Positions 39,810-48,370 are shown, counted from the stretch's first letter. The stretch: DNA of 64,000 nt from an uncultured Collinsella sp. (GCA_900541855.1 UQLD01000012.1:6468-70467); one strand, 5' to 3'. Notes: generated from the sequence alone by a model not told the origin. Translations and numbers: made by a program.

Positions 39810-40670
39810 ATGGTTATCGACATGTTGGTCCATCCTATGCTCTATGGCGAGATCTGTACGCCGGGTGATGAGCCTGATGGGTTCGGTTTTTGGTCACGAG
39901 AATTTGGTATGGGGCATATGGGTCCCATGGATTGGGATGAGCTTCAAGTCGAGATGGACGTCTGCGACGTGCGGAAGAGCGTGCTCATGCCGCTCGATGT
40001 AACCACGGCATGCGGAGGACACTTTGGCACCAATGACCAGATTGCCATGCTGGTTGCCGCGCACCCCGATCGTCTGTGGGGATTTGCGAGCGTAGATCCA
40101 CAGGTGAGCGGTGCCGCAGACGAATTGGAGCGCGCCTTTACCGAGTTGGGGGCAAAGGGGCTTTGCCTGCATCCGGCAAAGCAGGGTTTTGCCCCCGATG
40201 ATGCTGTGGCCGAGCCGCTTTACGAGCTGTGCGAGCGCTATAACAAGCCGGTGGTTTTTCATGCCGGTATGTCTTGGGAGCCGGGCGCAGAGCTCTCGCG
40301 CAGTAACCCGCTTGCATTTGAGCACACAATCGCAACGCATTCAAATGTGCGCTTTAGTTTGACCCACTTTGGCTGGCCCTGGGTGCGCGAGACCGTGGCG
40401 ATGCTGCTCAAGTATCCCAACTGCTACACGGACACCTCTATCACGTACATCGATTCGCCCGAGGAGATGATGCAGCGTCTTTTCACGGTCGATATGGGGC
40501 CGCTGTGGTATGAGCGCGCGCTATCGCATCAAGTGATGTTCGCCAGCAATACGCCGCGTTTCCGTGCATTCAAACTCAAGCGGGCGCTCGATACCGTGCC
40601 CATGCGCGATGATGCGCGAGAAAGGCTCTACTGGGGTAATGCTCTGCGTTTTCTTGAAGGGGATGAGTAA
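39810..40670 (+). CDS. Amidohydrolase-2 (PF04909-type) TIM-barrel hydrolase
   Basis: 286-aa metal-dependent hydrolase or decarboxylase of the ACMSD-like group. Visible features are MVIDMLVHPMLYGE at the N-terminus (where most members have DxHxH, here Asp-Met-Leu-Val-His), LWGFASVDPQVSGAADELERAFTELGAKGLCLHPAKQGFAPDD, PVVFHAGMSWEPGAE (His), RFSLTHFGWPWVRETVAMLLKYPNCYTDTS (His) and LYWGNALRFL. The late Asp usually found in the FASD motif is Asn here (MFASNTPRF), so the metal centre is unusual. The ATG follows AAAGGAGTACGAA. It ends 2 nt before the YjbQ gene. Confidence 0.82.
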   Translation: MVIDMLVHPMLYGEICTPGDEPDGFGFWSREFGMGHMGPMDWDELQVEMDVCDVRKSVLMPLDVTTACGGHFGTNDQIAMLVAAHPDRLWGFASVDPQVSGAADELERAFTELGAKGLCLHPAKQGFAPDDAVAEPLYELCERYNKPVVFHAGMSWEPGAELSRSNPLAFEHTIATHSNVRFSLTHFGWPWVRETVAMLLKYPNCYTDTSITYIDSPEEMMQRLFTVDMGPLWYERALSHQVMFASNTPRFRAFKLKRALDTVPMRDDARERLYWGNALRFLEGDE

Positions 40671-40672
40671 AC

Positions 40673-41101
40673 ATGGTGACGCTCGAGACATTGAGCTATC
40701 TATCGACTGCTCCGGACCAGTTCATCGATATTACCGAAGATGTGCACGCTGCCATCGAACGCAGCTCGGTGACCAATGGCTTGGCAGCGATTATTTTGTC
40801 GCATACGACCTGTGGAATCGTGGTAAACGAGGGGCTGCCCTGCGTGGAGACGGATCTTATGGAGACGCTTGATCGCATCGCCCCACTCGATGCCCCCTAT
40901 GCGCATGCGCACTTCCTGCCGAGCTATGGAGCCACCGGCAACAACTCCTGCGGGCATATCAAGAGCATGATTTGTGGAAACAGTTGCTTCTTTCCCGTCC
41001 AAGATGGCCACATCGTGTGCGGAAGTGCCCAGAACATCTATCTTGCGGAGTTTGACGGTCCGCAGAAGCGAAAAGTGTACGTCGAGGTGCTGGGGGAGTA
41101 A
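40673..41101 (+). CDS. YjbQ (UPF0047) family protein
   Basis: 142 aa. Family signature: IILSHTTCGIVVNEG near residue 42, HAHFLPSYGATGNNSCGHIKSMICGNSCFFPVQDGHIVCGSAQNIYLAEFDGPQKRKVYVEV. The His residues of the conserved site are present. Some YjbQ proteins show weak thiamine-phosphate synthase activity, but the family function is not settled. Here it is embedded in a sugar-type operon, 2 nt after one gene and 33 nt before the BtpA gene. That points to a catabolic or repair step on a phosphorylated intermediate rather than to thiamine (inference). Confidence 0.87.
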   Translation: MVTLETLSYLSTAPDQFIDITEDVHAAIERSSVTNGLAAIILSHTTCGIVVNEGLPCVETDLMETLDRIAPLDAPYAHAHFLPSYGATGNNSCGHIKSMICGNSCFFPVQDGHIVCGSAQNIYLAEFDGPQKRKVYVEVLGE

Positions 41102-41134
41102 CGTCCCTGCAATAACCCTATGAAGGAGCACGTT

Positions 41135-41944
41135 ATGTCGTTTCTAACCTCGATGTTCAAGACCGAAAAGCCGGTTATCGGAATGCTGCACCTGCGTTCT
41201 CTGCCGGGCGATCCGCTGTATTACCCGGGCGGAAGCGTGCCGCAGGTCGTGGAAGCCGCCAAGCACGATCTCGAGGCGTTGCAGCAGGGCGGTGTCGATG
41301 GCATTTTGATTACCAATGAGCTCTCGATGCCCTATGAGCAGCACGTTTCTCCCTCAACCCTTGCATCGATGGGCTATGTTATCGGGGCTCTATCCCATGA
41401 TCTGTCGACTCCTTGGGGAGCTGAGGCTATTTACGATGGTGATGCCACAATCGAGCTGTGCGCTGCCGTCGATGCGCAGTTCACGCGCTGCAATTTTTGC
41501 GGTGCCTGGGTCGGTGATCTCGGGCTGATTAACCGAGATTTCGCTCACACCATGCGTCGCAAGGCGGCGCTGCGCTTGGACAATCTCAAGCTTTTTCACT
41601 TCATCACGAGCGAGGGGGAGGTTTATCTCAACGACCGCACGACTGCGGACATTGCCGATTCACTTCTCTTTAATTGCCTACCGGATGCGATGGTCATCGG
41701 CGGTTCGGCTGCCGGTCGTGGCGCATCGGGCGAGCTTGCCGATGAGGTTCGCGAGCGTGTTGGCCAAGTACCTGTGGTATGTGGCACCGGTTGCCGCGAA
41801 AATACCGTGGCTGACGTATTTGCTCACTACGATGGCGCGTTTGTCGGCACGTGCTTAAAGCGCGACGGAAAGCTGGATGCCCCGGTCGATGTTGAGCGGG
41901 TAGCTCGTTTTATGGCTGCCGCTCGTACGGCGCGAGGGGAGTAG
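41135..41944 (+). CDS. BtpA/SgcQ family TIM-barrel protein
   Basis: 269 aa. Family features: PVIGMLHLRSLPGDPLYYPGGSVPQVVEAAKHDLEALQQGGVDGILITNE at the N-terminus, AVDAQFTRCNFCGAWVGDLGLINRDFAHTMRRKAAL, LFNCLPDAMVIGGSAAGRGASGELADEVRERVGQVPVVCGTGCRENTVADVFAHYDGAFVGTCLK. BtpA was linked to photosystem I stability in cyanobacteria, and SgcQ lies in an E. coli sugar operon; the enzymatic role is unknown, though the fold suggests a phosphate-binding aldolase or isomerase. The start follows GAAGGAGCACGTT. FGGY kinase starts 6 nt after the stop. Confidence 0.88.
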   Translation: MSFLTSMFKTEKPVIGMLHLRSLPGDPLYYPGGSVPQVVEAAKHDLEALQQGGVDGILITNELSMPYEQHVSPSTLASMGYVIGALSHDLSTPWGAEAIYDGDATIELCAAVDAQFTRCNFCGAWVGDLGLINRDFAHTMRRKAALRLDNLKLFHFITSEGEVYLNDRTTADIADSLLFNCLPDAMVIGGSAAGRGASGELADEVRERVGQVPVVCGTGCRENTVADVFAHYDGAFVGTCLKRDGKLDAPVDVERVARFMAAARTARGE

Positions 41945-41950
41945 GTACCT

Positions 41951-43468
41951 ATGGCGCTCTATCTGGGTATTGATATTGGGACAAGCGCCTCTAAAGGCGT
42001 TTTAATCGATGATCGATGCAACATCGTTTGCCAAGCCTCTTGTGGACATGAGACGGACAACCCGTGTGACGGATGGTACCAGCATGATGCGGAGGCAGTT
42101 TGGTGGGGCGATTTTTGCCGCTTGTCGCGCGAGCTGGTGGCGCGATCGGGGGTTAACGCGGCACAGATCGGATGCGTGGGCCTTTCCGCATTGGGTTGCG
42201 ACTGCGTACCGGTCGATACCGAGTGCAACGCGCTGGCGCCCGCGATTTTGTATGGAGTCGATGCACGTTCGAAGCCGCAGATTGACGAGCTCCTTTCCGA
42301 ATATGGGTTAGATCGCGCACGCGAGCTTTTCGGGCACGATCCCTGTTCGTCAGATATTGCTCCCAAGATCTTGTGGTTTAAGGAGAATATGCCCGAGGTG
42401 CACGAACGTGCCGCGAAGTTCCTGACGGCGTCATCGTTTCTGTGCGCGAAGTTGACGGGGCGTTTTACGGTGGACCGTTATTTGGCGGAGGATTTTCTTC
42501 CCCTATACGACCGCTACACTTGGAAGGTTGATGCTCGGGAATGTGCTCGTTTCTGCCGGCCTGACCAGATGGTGGAGGTAATGTCGGCTACCGATATTGC
42601 CGGGGTGATTACGCAGCGTGCGGCTGAGGCGACGGGGCTCGCGGCAGGGACACCTGTCTTAGTGGGAACGGGCGACTCTGGTGCCGAGGCCATTTCGACG
42701 GGTGTATTTCGTCCCGGCGATATGATGGTTCAGTTGGGGAGTACGGCGTATTTCATCTATCTAGCTGATCATATGGTCGATGATGCCCGCCTGTGGCCAG
42801 GGACGTTTATCATTCCCGGAACTTACGGGATCTGCGCGGGGACCAATACGGCGGGTGCGCTCACATCGTGGCTGCGCCAAGAGCTGTATCGCGACGCCGT
42901 GGAGGCCGAGGGCCACGGTGGCCCCGATGCATATTCGGTTATGGCGCATGATGCCGCCGGTGTGGCGCCGGGTGCCGATGGGCTCCTGTGTCTGCCGTAC
43001 TTTGCGGGGGAGCGCACTCCGCTCAACGATCCCGAGGCGCGTGGCGTCTTCTTTGGCCTGACCGGAAGGCATACGCGAGCCCATATGGTTCGTGCCGCCT
43101 TGGAAGGCGTCGCGTATACCGTTGCATCCCATGTCGACATTATCGAGCGAGAACATGGACTGCCAATTGGGCGCATTATGCTTGTCGGAGGTGGAACCAA
43201 GAATCCAGTTTGGATGCAGGCTATCGCCGACGTATGTGGGCGCGAGGTCTCGGTTGCCAAGGTTACGGTGGGCGCATGCTTCGGTGATGCCATCATGGCA
43301 GCTCTCGCAGGTGGCGCCTATGCATCATGGGATGAGCTCGCCCAAGTCCTTGGCGTTGCGCAAACAATCGTGCCTGATATGACTGCCCACGAGTTATATG
43401 CGTCGCGCCGTCATATCTTTGACGAATTGTATGCACGCAACCGTGATCTCATGCACGAATTGGTGTAA
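41951..43468 (+). CDS. FGGY-family carbohydrate kinase
   Basis: 505-aa sugar kinase with the two-lobe ASKHA fold. N-terminal phosphate loop LYLGIDIGTSASKGVLIDD, VGLSALGCDCVPVD, ILYGVDARSKPQIDELL, and the second ATP-site region GTPVLVGTGDSGAEAISTGVFRPGDMMVQLGSTAYF. The FGGY signatures in the C-terminal lobe are GLLCLPYFAGERTPLNDPEARGVFFGL and IMLVGGGTKNPVWMQAIADVCGREV. It resembles xylulokinase-like members; the sugar cannot be named. It is the last gene of the locus, and a loose hairpin at 43524-43549 lies between it and the convergent TatD gene. Confidence 0.92.
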   Translation: MALYLGIDIGTSASKGVLIDDRCNIVCQASCGHETDNPCDGWYQHDAEAVWWGDFCRLSRELVARSGVNAAQIGCVGLSALGCDCVPVDTECNALAPAILYGVDARSKPQIDELLSEYGLDRARELFGHDPCSSDIAPKILWFKENMPEVHERAAKFLTASSFLCAKLTGRFTVDRYLAEDFLPLYDRYTWKVDARECARFCRPDQMVEVMSATDIAGVITQRAAEATGLAAGTPVLVGTGDSGAEAISTGVFRPGDMMVQLGSTAYFIYLADHMVDDARLWPGTFIIPGTYGICAGTNTAGALTSWLRQELYRDAVEAEGHGGPDAYSVMAHDAAGVAPGADGLLCLPYFAGERTPLNDPEARGVFFGLTGRHTRAHMVRAALEGVAYTVASHVDIIEREHGLPIGRIMLVGGGTKNPVWMQAIADVCGREVSVAKVTVGACFGDAIMAALAGGAYASWDELAQVLGVAQTIVPDMTAHELYASRRHIFDELYARNRDLMHELV

Positions 43469-43523
43469 TGCTGCCGAATTGTACTGTCTTCCAAAATAGG
43501 GACTGCGTTGTGCGATTTGCATG

Positions 43524-43549
43524 CCCCTTGGCATTTTTGCCCACAGGGG
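43524..43549. terminator. Possible bidirectional terminator
   Basis: CCCCT-TGGC-ATTTTT-GCCC-ACAGGGG between convergent genes; short stem with bulges. Confidence 0.4.
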
Positions 43550-44332
43550 TTAGCGAAGGTCAAAAACAGAGTGCGCATTTGCTAAAACTGCCGACTCGAT
43601 GCGCTTTGCGTCACAGTTTTTGAGTGAGACGATGCGCATCGAGGTCCTTGCGAGCGATCTGATGAGCGACTGCGCGCTTGTTTCTGTGTTTGGTTCGGCT
43701 GGCGCATCGGTCTCGAGCAGTAGACGGTCGAGTGGAATCTGCCGGGCATATTCGCGACCGCGCTTGGTGGCGAGCATACGCTCGTTCACGGAAAAATAGC
43801 AGTTTGCGTTTCGCGCGCGGGCGAGTTCGTTCGAAGTGCCGCTAAACCAGTGGAAGATGATAGCGGGGGAGTCGGGGTTTGGGATGAGTAGTCCATGCGA
43901 TTCGAGGACGTCCAGTACGGCTCCTGCCGAACGAACGGCGTGAATTGATATCACGCGCCCGGTAAGAGGATGCTGCACGAGCGTATCGCAGAGCCGGTCA
44001 AATGCCTGTATTTGTAGCGGCTCACTTCCGGCAAAGCGTGCGGAAAAGTCGAGTCCCACCTCGCCGATGTAGCACTCTTGGGCAGCAACTTCGCAAAGCA
44101 GATCGACTTCGGCAGGACCGCAGCGGCCGTCGGCGAGCCACCAGGGGTGGAGCCCAACGCCAGCGATGATGCCTGGTAGGCGACGGGCGCGCTCGTTTGC
44201 GGCCGAAAAGTCGCGTGGGTCGACCCCGCAGTCAAAGAGCCCCAGACCCAACGCCGCCGACTCACTGGCTGCAGCATCGGGGCCGAGCATCAAATCAAGA
44301 TGACAATGCGTGTCAAAGAATTGCGGTTCCAT
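43550..44332 (-). CDS. TatD-family metal-dependent hydrolase
   Basis: 260 aa. N-terminal metal motif QFFDTHCHLDLML (HxH at residues 9-11), IIAGVGLHPWWLADG, ECYIGEVGLDFSARFAG (Glu), VISIHAVRSAGAVLDVL (His), IIFHWFSGTSNELARA and the terminal LDRLLLETDAPAEP (Asp). TatD proteins are DNases or 3'-5' exonucleases in quality control; some members differ in substrate. The ribosome site is weak. It follows tcdA by 14 nt on the same strand, so both are probably in one transcript. Confidence 0.88.
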   Translation of the reverse strand: MEPQFFDTHCHLDLMLGPDAAASESAALGLGLFDCGVDPRDFSAANERARRLPGIIAGVGLHPWWLADGRCGPAEVDLLCEVAAQECYIGEVGLDFSARFAGSEPLQIQAFDRLCDTLVQHPLTGRVISIHAVRSAGAVLDVLESHGLLIPNPDSPAIIFHWFSGTSNELARARNANCYFSVNERMLATKRGREYARQIPLDRLLLETDAPAEPNTETSAQSLIRSLARTSMRIVSLKNCDAKRIESAVLANAHSVFDLR

Positions 44333-44346
44333 CGCAGGACATCCTG

Positions 44347-45141
44347 CTAGTCCAGGCGTTGGCCGTCGGCGCGTACGCGCTCGGTGCCGCGCCCGCTGAT
44401 CTGACGGATAACCTCGCCGGCGATCATCTGGCCCATGATGGGCGGCATAAAGCTGGCGGTTCCCAGCTCGGTGCGCTCGTGGATGTTGGAAGGGTCGCGG
44501 GGCTGTGTCTTAACCGATTCCTCGCAGCTAAACAGTACGTGCAGGCTCTTGATGCCGCGCTTCTTGCATTCTTTGCGCATAATGCGGCTCATGGGGTCAC
44601 GTACCGTATCGAAGATGTCGGCAAAGCGGAGGCACTCGGGATGGAGCTTGTTGGCCCCGCCCATGGAGCTAACCAAACGAATGTCGTGGTCCTGAGCATA
44701 TTTGGCAATGGTGAGCTTGGCCGAGATGGTGTCGATGGCGTCGACGACGTAGTCGAGCTTGCCGTCCGTCTGCTCCAAAACGCTCGCGAAGAACTCGTCG
44801 ATGTTGTCGCTCAGCAGGTATTCGGTGCGTTTGATAACGGTGGCGGCGGGATTAATGTCGTGGATCATGGCTTCCATAACATCGACCTTGCGCTTGCCGA
44901 TGGTGCTGTGAAAGGCGATAGCCTGGCGATTGATATTGCTGGGCGCGACGATGTCCTTGTCCAGAATGACGAAATGACCAATGCCGCCGCGGGCGAGCGC
45001 CTCGCAGCAATTGGACCCCACACCTCCGCAGCCGAGCATCAGCACCGTAGCATCGGCGAGCTTATCGAGTGCCTCGCGGCCCATGATGATCTCGAGCTTG
45101 GTGTCGCGTGTCTCGACGAGAGCGGCAGCGGTTTCGGTCAT
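44347..45141 (-). CDS. tcdA: tRNA threonylcarbamoyladenosine dehydratase (E1-like)
   Basis: 264-aa cytosolic enzyme that uses ATP to cyclise t6A37 of ANN-decoding tRNAs to ct6A. The E1-type nucleotide motif is DATVLMLGCGGVGSNCCEALARGGIGHFVILDKD, then PSNINRQAIAFHSTIGKRKVDVMEAMI (Asn and Arg of the adenylation site), DYVVDAIDTISAKLTI and RLVSSMGGANKLHPE. The catalytic Cys region is LHVLFSCEESVKT, and FMPPIMGQMIAGEVIRQISG follows. The start is the second in-frame ATG, 6 nt after GGAGG. TatD follows. Confidence 0.92.
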   Translation of the reverse strand: MTETAAALVETRDTKLEIIMGREALDKLADATVLMLGCGGVGSNCCEALARGGIGHFVILDKDIVAPSNINRQAIAFHSTIGKRKVDVMEAMIHDINPAATVIKRTEYLLSDNIDEFFASVLEQTDGKLDYVVDAIDTISAKLTIAKYAQDHDIRLVSSMGGANKLHPECLRFADIFDTVRDPMSRIMRKECKKRGIKSLHVLFSCEESVKTQPRDPSNIHERTELGTASFMPPIMGQMIAGEVIRQISGRGTERVRADGQRLD

Positions 45142-45255
45142 AGACATCCTCCGATGGGGAAGCGAATCGTGTTTTAGCTATCGTCATTATAGGTAATCGC
45201 CATAGGTTGCGATGGCGTTTACTTTGATGTGGTTTGAAGCATTGCGATTAGATAA

Positions 45256-45285
45256 TTAGACAAACATCTAAATATCGAGTATAGT
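45256..45285 (+). promoter_or_regulatory. Promoter with overlapping ArsR-type operator
   Basis: TTAGAC (45256-45261), an 18-nt spacer, TATAGT (45280-45285). The dyad TTAGA-N6-TCTAA (45256-45271) covers the -35 and spacer, as expected for autorepression by the SdpR-like protein. Confidence 0.6.
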
Positions 45286-45319
45286 GTGCGCGTCATGAGA
45301 GATGATGAGAGGAGGTCTT

Positions 45320-45598
45320 ATGCCGGGAGAGGGTTTTAAGGCGCTGGCCGATCCTACACGGCGTCACATTTTGGAACTGCTGCGCGAGGGCAATTGCACG
45401 GCCGGGGAGCTTGCCGAGCATTTTGACATCAGCAAGCCGTCATTGAGCCATCACTTGGCGACGCTCAAAAACGCCGGGTTGGTGACCGACGAGCGCCATG
45501 GCCAAAACATCGTATACAGCTTAAACACCACCGTCATGCAGGACTTGATCGGTTGGTTTATGGGCTTTACAAACACGGAAGGTGATAAGGATGAATAA
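45320..45598 (+). CDS. sdpR: ArsR-family autorepressor, SdpR-like
   Basis: 92-aa winged-helix repressor: GFKALADPTRRHILELLREGNCTAGELAEHFDISKPSLSHHLATLKNAGLVTDERHGQNIVYSLN. It has no metal-binding Cys motif, which fits the SdpR branch that responds through its membrane partner rather than to a metal. The start ATG follows AGGAGGTCTT. Its end overlaps the start of the SdpI gene by 8 nt. In Bacillus subtilis SdpI binds the toxin SdpC at the membrane and then sequesters SdpR, relieving repression; the same arrangement is inferred here. Confidence 0.85.
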   Translation: MPGEGFKALADPTRRHILELLREGNCTAGELAEHFDISKPSLSHHLATLKNAGLVTDERHGQNIVYSLNTTVMQDLIGWFMGFTNTEGDKDE

Positions 45599-46295
45599 CG
45601 AAAACAAGGGCATTCACGCCACGGGGGTATCGCGGCGTGTGTGGATTGCGCTGATCGCTCTGTGCGTCGCCAATGTCGTAGTGCACCTCATAGTGATGCC
45701 GAGCTTGCCTGCGCAGATTCCCACGCACTGGGGAGCGAACGGCGCCGTCGACGGTTGGGGCCCTAGCTGGATGGCCTCCGCGCTCGGCGTGCTGCCTCTG
45801 GCACTTCTTGCAATGTTCCGCGTGGTGCCGCACATCGATCCCAAAGGTGAGGCATATCGAACCTCGGGCAAGTTCTATCAGGGCTTCGTAATCGCCTTTA
45901 CCTTGTTCATGTGTGCCGTAAGCTGGCTGGGAGAGCTTACGGTCTGGGGCGTGGTGCCGGCGGTCGGTTCGGTCAACGTGCTGATTTCCGGTGCTATCGG
46001 TTTGCTGTTCATCGGCGTAGGCAACTACTTGCCGCGTGTGAAGCAGAACTATACGCTCGGTATCAAGACACCTTGGGCGCTTGCCGATCCCGAGAACTGG
46101 CGCCGTACGCAGCGTTTTGGCGGCGCCTGCTTTATGGTGCTGGGTATTGGCCTGATTGTGATGGGCGTGGCAGGCAGCGTGCTTTCGAGTGAAGTCGTCG
46201 CCGCGGTGATTGCGGTTCTGGCGTTTGGTTCGGTTGGAGCCGTCTACGTCTACTCGTATCTGTTGTGGCGCAAATCGCAGCGAGCCGCTCGTTAA
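45591..46295 (+). CDS. sdpI: SdpI-family immunity/signalling membrane protein
   Basis: 234 aa with about six TM helices. The N-terminal DUF1648 segment is LPAQIPTHWGANGAVDGW after the first helix. The SdpI domain has IGLLFIGVGNYLPRVKQNYTLGIKTPWALADPENWRRTQRFGGACFMVLG. It gives immunity to SdpC-type killing factors and can signal to the adjacent SdpR. No SdpC/A/B genes are in the window, so the partner toxin may come from another strain. The ATG follows AAGGTGATAAGG, overlapping the SdpR gene. Confidence 0.88.
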   Translation: MNNENKGIHATGVSRRVWIALIALCVANVVVHLIVMPSLPAQIPTHWGANGAVDGWGPSWMASALGVLPLALLAMFRVVPHIDPKGEAYRTSGKFYQGFVIAFTLFMCAVSWLGELTVWGVVPAVGSVNVLISGAIGLLFIGVGNYLPRVKQNYTLGIKTPWALADPENWRRTQRFGGACFMVLGIGLIVMGVAGSVLSSEVVAAVIAVLAFGSVGAVYVYSYLLWRKSQRAAR

Positions 46296-46359
46296 GGTTG
46301 CGGAAAACTAGCGTACGCAGTTCATAGTATGTTCCGGGGGACTTTTCCCAGGTAGTATT

Positions 46360-46387
46360 AGGGGCGTGGGCAACCATGCCCCTTTTT
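46360..46387 (+). terminator. Terminator after sdpI
   Basis: AGGGGCGTGG, GCAA loop, CCATGCCCC and five Ts. Confidence 0.75.
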
Positions 46388-46478
46388 CGTTAAGTTTCAG
46401 AGCTGGTTTCCTCATTTCGTTTCCACTAAAGCGAATCAAGAATAGGGAAACAGCAGGTAGAAAGGATAGAACAGACAT

Positions 46479-48158
46479 ATGGCGGAGTTTATCTACCAGA
46501 TGTATCAGGCTCGCAAGGCCCATGGCGACAAGGTAATCCTTGACGACGTGACCCTGAGCTTCTACCCCGGTGCCAAGATCGGCGTCGTGGGCCCCAACGG
46601 TATGGGCAAGTCGACCCTGCTCAAGATCATGGCCGGTATCGAGGAGGTCTCCAACGGCGATGCCAGGCTCACCCCCGGCTACACCGTGGGCATCCTGCAG
46701 CAGGAGCCGCCGCTCGACGATGACAAGACCGTCATCGAGAACGTGCGCATGGCGTTTGGCGACATGATCGCCAAGGTCGATCGCTTCAACAAGATCGGCG
46801 AGGAGATGTGCGACCCGGACTGCGACATGGACGCCCTCATGGCCGAGATGGGCAAGCTCCAGGACGAGATCGATGCCGCCGACGGCTGGGATATCGATTC
46901 CAAGCTCGGCCAGGCCATGGACGCCCTGCAGCTGCCCGATTCCGACATGCCGGTCAACGTGCTTTCCGGCGGCGAGCGCCGTCGTGTTGCCCTGTGCAAG
47001 CTGCTGCTCGAGGCTCCCGACCTGCTGCTGCTCGACGAGCCCACGAACCACCTGGACGCCGAGTCGATCCTGTGGCTCGAGCACTTCCTGCATAACTATC
47101 AGGGCGCGGTGCTTGCCGTCACACACGATCGCTACTTCCTGGATAACGTTGCCGAGTGGATCTGCGAGGTCGACCGCGGTCACCTTTATCCCTACAAGGG
47201 CAACTACTCCACGTATCTGGAGACCAAGGCCGCGCGTATCGAGGCGCAGGGCAACCGTGACGCCAAGCTCGCCAAGCGCATGGAGGCCGAGCTCGAGTGG
47301 GTACGCAGTTCACCCAAGGCTCGCCAGGCCAAGAACAAGGCTCGTCTGGCTCGCTACGAGGAGATGGAGGCCGAGGCCCGCGCAAGCCAGAAGCTCGACT
47401 GGACCGATATCCGCATCCCTGTGGGCCCGCGTCTGGGCAACAAGGTGCTCGAGGCCCATCACCTGCACAAGGAGTTCGACGGTCGCGTGCTCATCGATGA
47501 CCTTTCGTTCACCCTGCCGCGCAACGGCATCGTGGGCGTGATCGGCCCCAACGGTGTCGGTAAGACCACGCTGTTCAAGACGATTGTGGGTCTGGAGCCG
47601 CTGACTTCGGGCGAGCTCGAGGTGGGCGAGACCGTCAAGATTAGCTACGTTGATCAGAACCGTTCCGGCATCGACCCCGATAAGAACCTGTGGGAGGTCG
47701 TCTCGGACGGCCTGGACCACATGATGGTGGGCGAGACCGAGGTCCCCAGCCGCGCGTACGTGGCGAGCTTTGGCTTTAAGGGCCAGGACCAGCAGAAGCG
47801 CGCTGGTGTACTCTCCGGTGGCGAGCGCAACCGTCTGAACCTGGCGCTCACGCTCAAGCAGGGCGGCAACCTGCTGCTCCTCGACGAGCCCACGAACGAC
47901 CTCGACGTCGAGACGCTGTCCTCGCTCGAAGCGGCGCTGCTCGAGTTCCCGGGCTGCTCGGTGGTCATTAGCCACGACCGTATGTTCCTGGACCGCGTCG
48001 CCACGCACATTCTGGCGTGGGAGGGCACCGACGAGAATCCGGGCAACTGGTATTGGTTCGAGGGCAACTTCGAGGCCTATCAGGCCAACCGTATCGAGCG
48101 CCTGGGCGAGGACGCAGCCCAGCCGCATCGTATTCACCGCAAGCTGACGCGCGACTAG
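46479..48158 (+). CDS. ettA: Energy-dependent translational throttle protein EttA (ABC-F)
   Basis: 559-aa cytosolic ABC-F ATPase that gates the ribosome's first elongation step by energy status. Two nucleotide-binding domains are seen: Walker A GVVGPNGMGKSTLLKIM and GVIGPNGVGKTTLFKTI, signatures LSGGERRRVALCKLLLE and LSGGERNRLNLALTLK, and Walker B LLLLDEPTNHLD and LLLLDEPTNDLD. The charged linker between them (AKRMEAELEWVRSSPKARQAKNKARLARYEEM) is the P-site tRNA interaction motif, and the arm DDKTVIENVRMAFGDMI is present. The start follows AAAGGATAG. Length and features fit EttA rather than other ABC-F proteins. Confidence 0.94.
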   Translation: MAEFIYQMYQARKAHGDKVILDDVTLSFYPGAKIGVVGPNGMGKSTLLKIMAGIEEVSNGDARLTPGYTVGILQQEPPLDDDKTVIENVRMAFGDMIAKVDRFNKIGEEMCDPDCDMDALMAEMGKLQDEIDAADGWDIDSKLGQAMDALQLPDSDMPVNVLSGGERRRVALCKLLLEAPDLLLLDEPTNHLDAESILWLEHFLHNYQGAVLAVTHDRYFLDNVAEWICEVDRGHLYPYKGNYSTYLETKAARIEAQGNRDAKLAKRMEAELEWVRSSPKARQAKNKARLARYEEMEAEARASQKLDWTDIRIPVGPRLGNKVLEAHHLHKEFDGRVLIDDLSFTLPRNGIVGVIGPNGVGKTTLFKTIVGLEPLTSGELEVGETVKISYVDQNRSGIDPDKNLWEVVSDGLDHMMVGETEVPSRAYVASFGFKGQDQQKRAGVLSGGERNRLNLALTLKQGGNLLLLDEPTNDLDVETLSSLEAALLEFPGCSVVISHDRMFLDRVATHILAWEGTDENPGNWYWFEGNFEAYQANRIERLGEDAAQPHRIHRKLTRD

Positions 48159-48168
48159 TAGCAAGTAG

Positions 48169-48196
48169 AAAGGCCGCCACCAAGGGCGGCCTTTCT
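48169..48196 (+). terminator. Terminator after ettA
   Basis: AAAGGCCGCC-ACCAA-GGGCGGCCTTT followed by CTTG. Confidence 0.85.
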
Positions 48197-48370
48197 TGTA
48201 GCAATTGCACTGCAGCTATGCCCTGGCTGCGGGTTTGATTCATAATCAAAGTCATCTCTTTGGGATTAAAGCCCGTTTTTGCTATGAGTGATTTTCTAAT
48301 TCCGTTTAAAACGTAAAGACGCATTGGGTTGCAAGGACATAAGCAAATCGAATTGAAATATAACCAGTGC

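Noticed and set aside
43480..43520. Third copy of the 76-bp leader element (CCAAAATAGGGAC)
   Set aside because: Only the loop-like dozen bases match; the stem and flanks are absent.
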